From assembly GCA_036346355.1 (NCBI GenBank), contig CM070591.1, forward strand, positions 36,364,392 to 36,428,391: a DNA stretch of 64,000 bases, written 5' to 3'. Of the stretch, positions 32,835-43,723 are shown in pieces. Source of the DNA: Rhipidocladum racemiflorum (taxonomy: Eukaryota > Streptophyta > Magnoliopsida > Poales > Poaceae). Under the pieces are notes generated by a model. That model ran no database searches and was not told where the DNA came from. It saw only the letters and a list, made by a program, of their open reading frames with translations. Each line of letters begins with the position of its first letter. Position 1 is the stretch's first letter. The position numbers and the translations under genes are program-made.

Positions 32835-35800
32835 CCGTGGTGAGAGGCCGAGTCAACCATGTCACCGCAGATGCACCTGCGAGAATGCTACTGACGTCGA
32901 TCTTGGGTAAGTTACTTGTTAACTTCAAGACTGCAACAGCTTTTGTTTGACTACGGAGCTTCGCATTCGTTTGTTTCGCAAGGCTTTGCTACTAGAAATG
33001 ATTTAAGGATTGCAAGACTTAAGTGCATGCTTTTAGTTCAAACCCACAGTTCCGAACTCCGAGCGGAAGTAGGATGTTAGGTGAGAATACTAATAGATGG
33101 AATAGAGTTCCTAGCAAACCTTATAATTTTGGAGACCAGACCTTAGATGTTATATTGGGAATGGATTGGTTATCCAAGCACAAGGCTGTATTGGATTGTG
33201 GACGAAGGACTATCTCGATTGAGAGCAGTGTGGGAAGAAGGTGGAATTTCAAGCCACTGCGATTAGAGATGGACAGTTGATGGTTAACAGTACCAAGGCA
33301 ATCAGCATAGAGGATGTCCCGGTAGTGAATGAGTACCCAGGCGTTTTTCCGAGGATCTACGGTATGCCGCGAGACAGGGGACATAGAGTTTGTGATAGAG
33401 CTTGTACAGTGCAAAAGACCGATAGCAAAAGACCCTATCGGATGACTACCGAGGAGTTGGTAGAGATGAAGAAACAGCTAGAAGAGTTAATGGATAAAGG
33501 ATTTATCGGACCAAGTTAAATGCGCCGTGGGGAGCACCGGTTTTGTTTGTCAAGAAGAAGGGCGGGAGTTTCAGGATGTGCATTGACTACCGTGCACTCA
33601 ATGAAGTCACCGTAAAGAATAAGTATCCGCTACCCAGGATTGATGATTTGTTTGATCGATTAAGAGGAGCCGGAGTTTTCTCCAAGATTGATCTGAGATC
33701 GGGATACCATCGATTGAAGATCCGATCGGAAGATATTCAAGATCGCATTCTCGTCAAGATATGGACATTACGAGTTCTGATTATGTCCTTTGGATTGATT
33801 TAATCGCGGCTTATTTCATGAATATGATGAATAAGGTGTTCATGGAATATTTGGACAAGTTTGTCGTCGTGTTCATAGACGATATCCTAATCTACTCCAA
33901 GACAGGAGGATGAACATGCCGAACACTTAAGGCGAGTTTTGGAAAAGTCGAGGAACAGCAACTTTTCGCCAAGTTAAGCAAGTGTGATTTTTGGAAGGAC
34001 AAGGTGGAGTTTCTTGGACATGTAATGACCCTTGAAGGAGTCGCCGTAGATCCAAGCAAAGTAGAAGGCTGTGTTACAGGGAGGCGTAGAAGGCGTGACC
34101 AGTTCGGAGTTTCCTTGGAATGGCAGGATACTACCGCCGTTTCATCGAAGGCTTTTCGACAATTGCGAAACCTCTTACGCAGCTATTTGAAGAAGGAAAA
34201 GAAGTTTGCATGGGCGCTTGAGAATGTGAGAAAGGATTTCAGGAGTGAAGAAGCGATTGACGCCGGCACCGGTGTTAGTTCTACGGATGTTGCTCAAAGC
34301 TTCGATATTTATTGTGACGCATCGCGCCAAGGACTTGGATGTGTCGTCATGCAGAATGGAAAGGTCGCCGCTTATGCATCAAGGCGATTGAGGCCGCATG
34401 AGGAAAATTATCCGACACATGACCTAGAGTTAGCTGCCGTAGTGCATGCTTTGAAGATATGGCGTCACTATCTGATTGGAAACAGATGTGAAGTATATAC
34501 GGATCATAAGAGCCTTAAGTACATATTCACCCAGTCGGATCTGAATATGAGGCAAAGGAGATGGTTGGAGTTAATCAAGGACTATAATGTTGGAATCCAT
34601 TACCATCCCGGGAAGGCCAACGTAGTAGCCGACGCTCTGAGCCGGAAAAGCCATACCGTGAGTACGTTGCTAGCCACAAGTCAGGATGAGTTATGTGAGG
34701 ATTTCCAGAAAATGAAGATTGAGGTTGTACCTAGCGGATTCTTGGCCGCCTTGGAAGTAAAGCCTACTTTAGAGGACCAGATCCGAGAAGGACAGAAGGA
34801 TGATGACAGGATCCGTAAGATTAAGTCCAAAAAGGAGGAAGGCAAGGCAGAGGACTTCAAGTTGGATGAGCAAGGCACGTTGTGGATGAAGGATCGCATT
34901 TGTGTGCCTAACAAAAAGGAGTTAAAGCAACTGATTCTGGAAGAAGCCCATGACTCCAAGTACTCGATTCATCACAGAGCGCCAAGATGTATCGAGGATC
35001 TGAAGGAGAGATTCGGTGGCCGAGTATGAAACGTGAAGTTGCCGAGCATGTTGCATTGTGCGACGTATGCCGAGAGTCAAGGCAATGCATCGAGACCAGC
35101 AGGATTGCTACTACCTGAAGATACACGAGTGGAAGTGGGAGGAAATCGGAATGGATTTCATTACCGGTTTGTCAAGACTCAAGGAGGTTATGACTCCATA
35201 TGGGTTATAGTGGATCGCCTGACTAAAGTAGCCCATTTTATCCCGTGAAGACCACTTACTCGGGAGATAAATTAGCAGAGTTGTACATGATCGGATTGTC
35301 TGTTTGCACGGAGTGCCAAAGAGGATTGTGTCGGACAGAGGTACCCAATTTACCTCAAGGTTGGAATAAGTTGCATGAAGCCATGGGGACCCGTTTGAAC
35401 TTCAAGATGACTTATCATCCACAGACGGATGGACAGGCCAGAAAGAGTCAACCAGATTACGGAGGATATGCTAAGAGCTTGTGCATTAGCTTATGCTACC
35501 TCTTGGGATAAAAGTTTGCCGTATGCCGAGTTCGATTACAACAATAGTTATCGAGGCTAGTTCTGAGATGTCACCTTTTGAGGCCTTTGTATGGTCGACC
35601 TGTCGGACGCCATTGAATTGGAATGAGACCGTGGCGAGCGCCGTGTCTTTGGGCCTGATATTCTTCAAGAGGTGAAGAAGCGGTCGCTATGATTAGGGAA
35701 AGGTTGAAGATAGCCCAATCACGACAAAAGAGTTATCTTGACAATCGTCGCCGGGACTTGAGTTTTGAACGAGAAGACTTTGTATACCTCGAGTTACGCC

Positions 35801-36181
35801 TCTCGGGAGTTAAGAGGTTCCATGCCAAAGGGAAACTCGCACCCGCTATGTTGGACCATTTAAGATTTTGAGTCGCAGAGGTGAAGTTGCTTACCACCGA
35901 GTTGCCACAATCGTTAGCAGGAGTACATGACGTGTTCCATGTGTCCCGATTGAAGAAGTGTCTCAGAGTTCCCGAGAGCAGGCACCGCTAGAGTCAATTG
36001 AGTTGCATGAGGATTTGACTTATAAGGAACATCCTGTGAGGATTCTAGACACAATGGATCGAGAAACTCAAACAAGTCAACCCGTTCTGTAGAGTTCGAT
36101 TGGAGCAACCATGAAGAAAGTGAAGCGACTTGGGAGCGCGAAGAGGATTTGAAGAAGGAATTTCCAAACCTATTCCTTTAG
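32835..36181 (+). pseudogene. pol: pol of element C, broken
   Basis: The order of domains is that of B. The protease is at about 32900-33330, with the DSGA motif broken at an altered CTG site. RT is at about 33430-34230, with FIDDILIYS at about 33878. RNase H is at about 34300-34640, with CDAS, YTDHKSL and VADALSRK in one open stretch, 34004..35029. The integrase is at about 34930-35900. The chromodomain is at about 36020-36178, ending in a TAG at 36179-36181. Frame breaks are frequent in RT and integrase. RNase H is the best kept part. Confidence 0.9.
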
Positions 36182-36210
36182 TGAGCCACGAATCTAGGGA
36201 CGAGATTCTA

Positions 36211-36223
36211 TTAAGGGGAGGTT
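36211..36223 (+). other. Polypurine tract of element C
   Basis: TTAAGGGGAGGTT directly precedes the 3' LTR, as in A. Confidence 0.8.
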
Positions 36224-39200
36224 TGTAACACCCCAAAATTTTGCTTTTCTTAAATTCATGTGTGATTTGGCACTTTGGTGAATTTTTGGAATTTTCTGGA
36301 ATTTATTTGGATTTATTTGGAATTTATTTGAATTTATTCCATTTTGAAATAATTAAAGAATTTAAATTTGCAAATAAATTTTTGTTGGAAATATTTTATT
36401 TGAGTCCAAAATGATCCAAAATATTTTCCAGAATTTTTCTGGAATTTTTCTGAGTCATTTGCTATTTTTAATGGATTAAATGAATTACTGGGAATTATTT
36501 TAAATATTAAATCGCTGGAAAATCCAACTCGGGTCAAGTACTGTTCATCCGACCGAGTCGGACTCGAGTCCGACCCGAGCCAGTTGACTCGACCGAACCC
36601 ACTCCTAACCCTAACCAATCCCAACCGTTGGATCAAGATCCAACGGCTGAGATCCGCCGACCCCGACCCGAGCCGTGTCCGGACCGGACCCGGTCGCGCC
36701 CGTGCGATCGTGGCCGTTGATCGTGCCACGTGTACGGCTCTCCGTCGTCGTCTCCGCCCGAGTCCGAGCTGGACTCCGCCGCCGTGTCCGCCGCCGTGGA
36801 GAGCTAGGTCTCCGTTTTCTGCACGGACGCCGAGGCTATTTAATGCCCGGGGCATACCCCGAGGATCGCCATCCCACGCCGGTTCCGAAACCCTAGCTCG
36901 CGCCGCTAGGATCCCCACCGTCTCGCCGTTATTGCTCGCCGGAGTTGGAAGTCTGTTCCGCCGCGATTAAACGCCGATATTGCTGCCGTCCGTCGTCCTC
37001 CGCCGTCATCAAGCCCAGATCCGGATTCCCAAGGCGAGGCGCGTTCGAGTACCCCTCGCCGGCCGGAGCGCGCCAGAAACGCCGACGGCAAGGTCGTCGT
37101 CCCCGTCTCCGGTCAAGCCAGCGCCGCCGCGTGCCATCGCCGTCCCCGAGCTCCGTGCACCGTTGGATCCAGATCGGACGGCAACGGTGAGATCACGTGT
37201 TTCCCAAACCCTAGAAACCCGATTAGATCTGGACCGTTGGATCAAGATCCAACGGTTCACAATCGCCACGTGCCGTAGCAGTACGATTATAGGATTAGAT
37301 GCGACCGTCCGATCTAGATCGAGCGGCCCACGAGCATCGAGTAGTTTAACGTGTTACCCCTGGATCTAATCCGCGCCGTTGATTTTCAAACCACCGGTCG
37401 CGATTGCGCCACGTGTCGGGAAGTTGGACCGACGGTCGGGCCGCCCACGCTACTGGCAGCGTGCGTGACGCCGACACGCGGGGCCCGCAGCGTGTCGAGG
37501 GCCCGCATGTCGATGGCTGACCCGCCAAGCGCCGACGTCACCCATGACGTCAGTGATGGTCCCACTGCCGCCGACCGTGGTCGAGCCCCGCCGACGCCGA
37601 TGACGTCACCCGAGTGGTCCCACATGTCAGTCTCACGTGGAGTCGTGGACCGAGTCCACGGTGGACCCGAGCCGAGCGTGGACCGAGTCCATGGACCGGC
37701 TGACGTCAGCAGGCCAATCAGAGGCTGCCACGTGTCATTGCTGACGCAATAATTAATTTCCGAAAAAGAAAATGATTTATTAATTCGAATAATGATTTCA
37801 AATTTAGATTCAAACTTCAAACGCTTATAACTTTTGCGTTTCAACTCCGATTTGAGCGATTCAAATTTCTAAATTTGTATAAAATTAAGATCTACCTAAA
37901 TATGAATTTTATTTAATTTTTGGACTAAAGTTTTTCTCTGTAAAATTATTTAATTGATTATTTAAACTTTAAATAATCATAACTTTTGCGTTTTAACTCC
38001 AAATTTGACGATTCTAGTTTCTAAAAATCCAGAAAATTATGTTCTCTCTGTTTATGGATTTTATTTGGAGTTTTGGGATCTTTTTGCATAGTGTTTATTT
38101 GTGTATTTGCTATTTGCACGCTTTACGAGTAGACGTTGAAGTGCCGGAAGGATTCGAAGGAGAAGTGTTGACTCAGGATCCAACTCAAGACCAAGGACAA
38201 GTACTTTTTGAAGGCAAGTTGTGCTTTGACCATATTGATCCTATTTCGAAATCTATTTTGATTTAAACTATTGCATGCTAGTTCAATTAGAAAGATACTT
38301 TGTTTAAACATGGGGGTTAGATAAATACCAATTTGCTATATGACACCTTGATTACTTAAGTATGTGCCATGATCCCTTGTCACCCTAGTTGTGGATTACT
38401 AGTTGGACATTATTAAATCGCCAACATGGGTTTAGATCGTTGTAGTATCTTTGCTTAGACACCTTTCGTGCTCATGACATGATTTTGGACAATCAAATGC
38501 TAATATGGACTTAATAATATCTTGAACCTGTTTTGGAAAAGTATCATGTGATGTTGATGGCACGTGGTGCATGGTAATCAGCGGGGTTTGATAAGCGATT
38601 TCGGCCAGGGGCATGTGGCAAGAGTGTCAGGTGGGCCGGTTGTGGCATTGGGAGTGTTGATTTGGTTTTTTCGGGTAGTCTTGCCTGGTCACTCTAAGGA
38701 CTTAACCTTGCAAGCCTTTGAACTGGGTCATACTTGCAACCACATGGCTGGAATGGGGCGGCCCTAGTTGACTAAGTCGCTAAGGACTCACTTGTGGAGC
38801 CTCGGGTGTCGATTACACCTTTTGTGTGATTATGCGGGGAGCGTATCGTGGCTGTGGCCGATACCCATCTAGCAGTGTGTTGGTCCCATACTTCGCCTTG
38901 GCTAAGGGAAGGGATGGTGTAGAGCAACCTGACAGGAGAGGACCACCTGTGTTGTTTGAGGCTTAGAAAGGCTTTGTTCTGAGGAACTTCGCCTTTGTGG
39001 TGTTTGATTTGTATCTTGTGGGTAAAGTGCATAACCTCTGCAGAGTGTAGAATCTATTTGAATAGCCAGGAGTCCACAGTCTTTGGACAATGCTCGGGAA
39101 TTACAGTCAAGGGTTAGATTTTCTGAAAATAACTTGGATTTGAAAAGTTGGGTTGGTTTAACAAAGAGGATGATGGAAATATGGTTTAGGATGGGAAAAA

Positions 39201-39757
39201 TGTTTGTTAAACTTCTTGAAAAGTTATTTATGCTTTACTTATTCCTACTGCTTTCGAATCTACTTATATTACTTTTCAAATCTTTATTTCTTTGCCAAAT
39301 ACACCTGAGCTATTCCTTTGTACCAAGCCATGCATATAGTATATTAGCTTGCATTACATTGCATGACTTGTCGAGTACCAAGTACTCACCCTTGCCTCAA
39401 CACAATACCGATTAAAGAGGAGACTACGCGATTTGGAGGAGGAATTCCAAGAGGACCCGTCTACTTAGGGATGCGAGCCCGATCGGTTACTGTGGTATCT
39501 TTGGATGGCGCCACGAAGTTTATTTGATTTTCCGCTGCTGTTATCTCTCTTTTAATAAGTTTCGCCTTGCAAGGCATATATTTGTAACTTGGCCATAAGG
39601 TCAAGTAACCAGTTTGGTTATTTAAATAAAGTACTTTGATAATATCGAATGGTATGATTGTGATATTTACCGATGTTAAGACTGTGTGCACTAGCGCGTT
39701 CCTGGACTAGTGCTGAATACACAGAGGGTCCGGATTTGCAAATTCGGGGTCCCGACA
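36224..39757 (+). repeat. 3' LTR of element C
   Basis: It pairs with 27746..31246 and is followed by the TSD copy ACCCA. It has a TATTTAA box at 36837 and an intact conserved short frame (38039..38266). Compared with the 5' LTR, CAG is repeatedly read as CGA and CTG as CCG, for example near 37495-37520 against 29010-29035. Confidence 0.95.
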
Positions 39758-39762
39758 ACCCA

Positions 39763-42700
39763 ACCGCGCCACGCGACTCGATCGAACTGCGTCCAAACCC
39801 TAACCCCCGTGGACCGTCGGATCGAGATCCAACGGCCCACGTAGCCACGTGCGTGAACCGCACTTACCCCTAACCTGGGATCAATCTGGACCGTCGGATC
39901 GAGATCCAACGGTCAGGATCAACCCGCGCTTTGCACGGCCTCGCCGAGCCGATCTCCGCCGTTGGTCGCGCCACGTGGACGGCTCATGTGCGTCCACGTC
40001 ACCTCGCCGTGTCTAGGACGGACTCCACCGCCCGTACCGGCTTCGCCGCGGATTCCGCGGGGATCTCGGCGTCCGTGCCGGTATTTAATGCCCGGACCCA
40101 CACCCGAGGTTCGCCTTTGCCTCGTGCGTCGATTGCCCCACGTGCCCTAGCCCTAGCCGCCGCCGTCGACCCGCTATTGCTCGCCGTAGTTAGCTCTCTC
40201 CTCCGCCACGGTTCTTGCCTCGCGCCGCCGCCGTCCGCCGTTCTCACTTGTGGCGGAACAGATCCGGAGTCCTCACGACGAGCCGCACCCGTGGAGCCAA
40301 CTCACTCCGCCGGAGAAGCCCCGAAGCGCCGTTGGACTCGTCGTCGTCTTCGTCTCCGGTGGCCTCTGCTCCGCCGCGTCGCCATCGCCGTCCGCGAGCA
40401 CCGCCAGCCGTCCGATCAGAATCCGACGCCCCAGATCTCGCCATGTCATCCCACGGTGAGATTCCGTTCCAACCCCCAGATCCAATCTCGACCGTTTGAT
40501 CTAGATCCAACGGTCTAGATTAAGCGCGTTCACCCCAAACGCTTGAGACCAGATCCAATCTGGGCCGTTGATTTTCAAATCAACGGCCGAGATCGAGCCA
40601 CGTGTAAGGAAGTTGAACCGGCGCGGTCAGCGCCGTACGCGTGTGTGACGCTGACACGCCAGGGCGCGTGTCGACGACGCGGCCAAACCGCACCATGACG
40701 TCAAGCTGACGTCATGGGGGCCCACCTGTCAGCGGTCACCCCAGCCGTGCGGTGACGTCAGCAATGATGTCACGATGGGTCCCACTGTCGGTATGATGTC
40801 TTTGAGTCCCCGCTTGACGTCGATAATGGCGTCACCGTAGGGTCCCACATGTCGAGACACGCGTGGTGTGGGCCGGTCCACGGTGGACTGTCTTGAGCCG
40901 TGGTTTGAGCATGAACCGGTGACGTCGGCCGCCCAATCGAGAGGTTGACACGTGTCCTTCTGCGACGCAATAAATGAATTTCCGAAAAAGAGAATGATTT
41001 ATTAATTCGAAATATTGATTTCAGAATTTGATTCAAACTTCAAACGCTTATAACTTTTGCATTTTAACTCCGATTTGAGTGATTCAAATTTCTAAATTTG
41101 TATAAAATTGAGATCTACCTATTGATGAATTTTATTTAATTTTTGGGCTAAAGTTTTTCTCTCTATAATTATTTAATTGATTATTTAAACTTCAAAATGC
41201 TATAACTTTTGCGTTTCAACTCCGAATTTGACGATTTCAGTTTCTAAAAATTTATAAAATTATGTTCTCTCTGTTTATGAACTTTATTTGGTTGTTTGGA
41301 CACTTTTTGTCTACTATTTATTTATTATTTGCTATTTGCACGCTTTACGAGTAGACGTTGAAGTGCCCGAAGGCTTCGAAGGAGAGGTGTTGACCCAGGA
41401 GCCAGCTCAGGACCAAAAACAAATACTCTTTGAAGGCAAGTTATGCTTTGACCATGTTGATCCCAATTGGAAACCTATTTTGATTCAATTTATTGCATGC
41501 TAGTTTAATTAGAAAATACTTTATATAATTCCGGGGAAATAGATAAATGCCAAATTGCTGTATGACACCTTGGTTAATTAAATATGTGCCATGACCCCTT
41601 GTCACCCTAGTTGAGGATTAAATAGTTGGACATTACTTAATTGCCAACATGGGAATTTAGATCGTTGTAGTATATTGCTTAGACACACTTTCACGTGCTC
41701 ATGACATGATTTTGGACAATCAAATGTTAATATTGACTTAATGATATATTGAACCTGTTTTGGAAAGGTATCATGTGATGTTGATGGCACGTGGTGCATG
41801 GTAATCAACTGGGGTTTGATAAATAGTTTTTGACCGGGGCATGTGGCAAGAATGATCAGGTGGGCCAGTTGTGGCACCGGGAACATTGAATTGGTTCTTC
41901 GGGTAGTCTTGCCATGGTCACCCTAAGGACTTAACCTTGCAAGCCTTTGAACTGGGTCAAACGTGCAACCACATGTCTGTAATGGGACGGACCTAGTTGA
42001 TTAAGTTGCTAATAACGTACCTGTGGGACCTCAGGATGTCAACTACACCCTTTGTGTAGTTGTACGGGGGAGCGTACCGGGGCTGCGGCCAGGTACCCAT
42101 CTAACGGTGGCTTGACCTAAACTTCGCCTTCGCTAAGGGAAGGGTTAGTGTGCAACACCGCGGAGGACCACTTGTGCTGTTAGAAGTTTCCGAAAGACTT
42201 TGTTACGGACACTCGCCTTTGTGGTGTTTGACACTATCTTGTGGGTAAAATGCATAACCTCTGCAGAGTGTAAAATCTATTCGAATAGCCGTGTCCGCGG
42301 TATTGGACATTGCTCGGGAATTACAATCAAGGGTTAGACTTTCTTGAAAATAACTTGGTCTTGAAAGGTTGGGTTGGTTTAATAATGATGTTGATGGAAA
42401 TGTGGATTAGGAATGGGAAAGATGTTTACTAAACTCCTTGAAAAGTTATTGATCTTATACTTGTTTCTATTGCTTTCGAATCTACTTATGCTACTTGTCA
42501 AATCTTTCATTTCTTGCAAATATACCTGAGCTATTCCTTTGTACTAAGCCGTGCATGTAGTATATTAGCTTGCATTCATGCATGACTTCTTTGAGTACCA
42601 AGTACTCACCCTTGCCACAATACAACACCAGTTGAAGAGGAGTCTACACCAGCTTTGGAGGAGGAGCTCCTAGAAGATCCGTCTAACTAGGAAGCGAGCC

Positions 42701-42978
42701 CAGTCAGTTGCCTATGGTATACTGGATGGCGCCACGATGTTATCTTACTTTTTCCGCTGCTATTATTTCTCTTTTAATAAGTTTCGCCCTGCGAGGCGTA
42801 TATTTGTAACTTGACCATAAGGTCAAGCAACCAGTTTGATTATTTAATTAAAGTACTTTATTAGTATCGAGTGGTATGATTGTGATATTTACCGATGTTA
42901 AGACTGTGTGCACTAGCGCGTTCCTGGACTAGTGCTGAATACACAGAGGGTCCGGATTTGCAAATTCGGGTCCCGACA
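39763..42978 (+). repeat. 3' LTR of element B, second part
   Basis: This is the continuation of the B 3' LTR after element C, ending AATTCGGGTCCCGACA and followed by the B target duplication AAAAC. A TATTTAA box is at 40082-40088 and the conserved short frame is open at 41288..41503. Confidence 0.95.
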
Positions 42979-42983
42979 AAAAC

Positions 42984-43125
42984 CGACTGTGATAATTTGG
43001 ATCCTCAACACTGTCGGTTTCTTTATAGAACCGACACAGATAATGTATCGGTGTCGGTTCTCAAAAAGAACCGACTGCAATAACATAAGTCATCACAGTC
43101 GGTTCTGGATATGAACCGACACGGA
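42984..43125 (-). repeat. CACTA subterminal-type repeats right of element B
   Basis: CGACTGTGATAA, GTCGGTTTC, GAACCGACACAGAT and TCACAGTCGGTTC units alternate in both orientations. Together with 18252..18317 they form one array that element B interrupted. Confidence 0.8.
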
Positions 43126-43189
43126 TATTAATCCACCCCCTCGTCTTCCCCGCCAATTTGACCGTTCAAACATAGCTACCAATGTGATC

Positions 43190-43460
43190 GATCGCGTTCC
43201 ATATAGCTCCTAATCATCGGTAGTACTCTTCCATATAGCTCCTTTCTTCTCTGCAAGGTCTGACTGCTCCGGCAATGGTAGCAATGGCTCCTTTCTTCTC
43301 TTTCATATAGCTCTTCCATATAGCTCCTTTCTTCTCTTTCATATAGCTCCTCCATATAGCTCCTTTCTTCTCTTTCATATAGCTCCTTTCTTCTCTGCAA
43401 GGTCTGATTTCTCCTTTCGACCGCAGCAATGGCAGCGCCTCCTTCTCCGGCAAGGTCTGA
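43190..43460. repeat. Tandem repeats of a pyrimidine-rich leader
   Basis: TTCCATATAGCTCCTTTCTTCTCT occurs repeatedly in whole or in part, and GCAAGGTCTGA recurs at about 43252, 43397 and 43453. The repeats end at the ATG at 43429, and a decayed copy of the ATG region (AGCAATGGCTCC) appears at about 43280. This looks like tandem duplication of a 5' leader. Confidence 0.75.
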
Positions 43461-43713
43461 CTCCTCCGTGGAGTCACCGTACGACTTCCATCCTCCAGCG
43501 TCCTCACCGCCGCCTCAGCCTCCGGCGCCTCACTCCGGCGTGGCGCCGGCGCCCACTTGTCTCCCGACGTCCCTCCCGGCGCCTCACCCCATCCGGGTGC
43601 CTCCAAAGCCAGCAGGAAGCCCCCCAGAGATGACGATCAAGACGACGACGACGACGAGGAGGAGGAGGACGAGGAGGAGAAGGAGGAGGAGGAGGAGGAG
43701 GAGGAGTACTAAG
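43429..43713 (+). pseudogene. Pro-rich then acidic reading frame of unknown function, plus strand
   Basis: The ATG at 43429 opens MAAPPSPARSDSSVESPYDF, followed by a Pro/Ala-rich stretch to about residue 66. There the plus-strand frame turns Arg/Thr-rich, but a one-base shift gives an acidic run of Asp and Glu from 43629 to a TAA at 43711. The GAC/GAG repeat run (43640-43706) may have caused the shift. The strand is opposite to the CACTA transposases. A Ser/Asp-rich frame at 47187..47318 on the other side of solo LTR D may be part of the same gene. No family is recognised; a captured host gene fragment is possible. Confidence 0.35.
43634..43708. repeat. GAC/GAG trinucleotide repeat
   Basis: Imperfect (GAC)n passes into (GAG)n over about 75 bases, coding for Asp/Glu in one frame. 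Confidence 0.85.
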
Positions 43714-43723
43714 TGCCGGTCAC

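Larger units (their letters stand above)
27746..39757 (+). mobile_element. Element C: full-length Ty3/gypsy chromovirus nested in the B 3' LTR
   Basis: The target duplication ACCCA is at 27741-27745 and 39758-39762. The element is 12,012 bp with LTRs of 3,501 and 3,534 bp. It is very similar to A in the internal region but has its own GC-rich LTR leader. All structural parts are present; the coding regions are broken. As the innermost insertion of the B nest it must be younger than B. Confidence 0.95.
18318..42978 (+). mobile_element. Element B: Ty3/gypsy chromovirus with extra pre-gag frame, hosting element C
   Basis: The target duplication AAAAC is present at 18313-18317 and 42979-42983. 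The first LTR base reads C instead of T (18318). The element has a 3,491-bp 5' LTR and an internal region 21809..27387. Its 3' LTR is split by element C into 27388..27745 and 39763..42978. Without C it is about 12.6 kb. It shares its LTR ends and pol with A and C but is a distinct subfamily, with a different GC-rich leader and a complete pre-gag reading frame. Confidence 0.95.
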
